This document shows positions 6,227 to 6,327 of a stretch of 6,327 bases of DNA, piece after piece; position 1 is the first letter of the stretch, and every line of letters starts with the position of its first letter. The notes under the pieces are model-generated. The model did not search any database. It was not told the origin of the DNA and saw only the letters and a program-made list of their open reading frames with translations. The DNA comes from an uncultured Anaerolineae bacterium (lineage in GTDB: Bacteria > Chloroflexota > Anaerolineae > Anaerolineales > Villigracilaceae), in contig CAIRYE010000181.1 in NCBI GenBank assembly GCA_903882765.1, positions 1 to 6,327 on the forward strand. The letters are read 5' to 3'. Both the position numbers and the translations under genes were made by a program.

Positions 6227-6327
6227 ATGCAAAATAACCTAGATCAGCATACCTACATCAATTTAGAAACCTTACGAAAAACTGGAGTGGCTATGAAGAC
6301 CCCAGTATGGTTCGTAATGGATGGCGA
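6227..6327 (+). CDS. PPOX-class (pyridoxamine 5'-phosphate oxidase-like, possibly F420-dependent) protein, N-terminal fragment
   Basis: Only 33 codons and two further bases lie inside the window. The start has a good ribosome site. After a short leader the residues YINLETLRKTGVAMKTPVWFV (from about residue 10, split here as YINLETLRKTG and VAMKTPVWFV) match the opening beta-hairpin of the PPOX/FMN-binding split-barrel family. There a Leu-x-Thr/Leu-x-Arg-x-x-Gly strand is followed by a TPVWFV strand. Members use FMN, F420 or heme, and many in actinobacteria and Chloroflexota are F420-dependent reductases. The cofactor cannot be told from this fragment. It is on the same strand as ftsK but separated by 245 bp, so it is probably a separate transcription unit. 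Confidence 0.75.
   Translation, partial: MQNNLDQHTYINLETLRKTGVAMKTPVWFVMDG

Overview
The window looks like an ordinary bacterial chromosome segment with five genes, two of them cut by the window edges. The FtsK is a compact SpoIIIE-sized protein. The substrate-binding protein is a lipoprotein, and a PPOX-type (possibly F420-dependent) flavoprotein gene begins at the right edge. Together with intermediate base composition this is compatible with a Chloroflexota/Anaerolineae-like or other non-proteobacterial genome. That placement is an inference without a database search.

Left half, minus strand (3545 down to 1): a four-gene carbohydrate-uptake operon read right to left. It encodes a GntR/HutC-type repressor with a UTRA ligand domain, a family 1 extracellular substrate-binding lipoprotein, a MalF/UgpA-type permease, and a MalG/UgpE-type permease truncated by the left edge. 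Coupling is tight. There are 17 untranslated bases between the repressor and the binding protein, and a 4-base ATGA overlap between the two permeases. A strong stem-loop with a U-tract sits between the binding-protein and first permease genes. The obvious long reading frame for the first permease begins inside that hairpin, so its start is reassigned to a GTG at 1442 that has its own GGAG. No ATPase or glycoside hydrolase is seen, so the substrate cannot be named.

Middle (3546-3674): a compact 129-bp divergent control region. The operon promoter has a perfect 12-bp palindrome (TTGTTATAACAA) filling the spacer next to its -10 box. That -10 box lies so close to the repressor ATG that the mRNA is predicted to be leaderless. 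Facing the other way is an extended -10 promoter for ftsK.

Right half, plus strand: a complete ftsK/spoIIIE DNA translocase gene (3675-5981), then a 245-bp gap, then the first 33 codons of a PPOX-fold protein (from 6227). The gap carries a 10-of-12-base partial copy of the operon palindrome, overlapping a possible -10 for the PPOX gene.

I see no mobile element, CRISPR array, tRNA or rRNA, and no evidence of a novel system. The points worth checking are regulatory: a likely autoregulated leaderless repressor promoter, an intra-operon hairpin that probably sets binding-protein to permease stoichiometry, and a possible second operator upstream of the PPOX gene.
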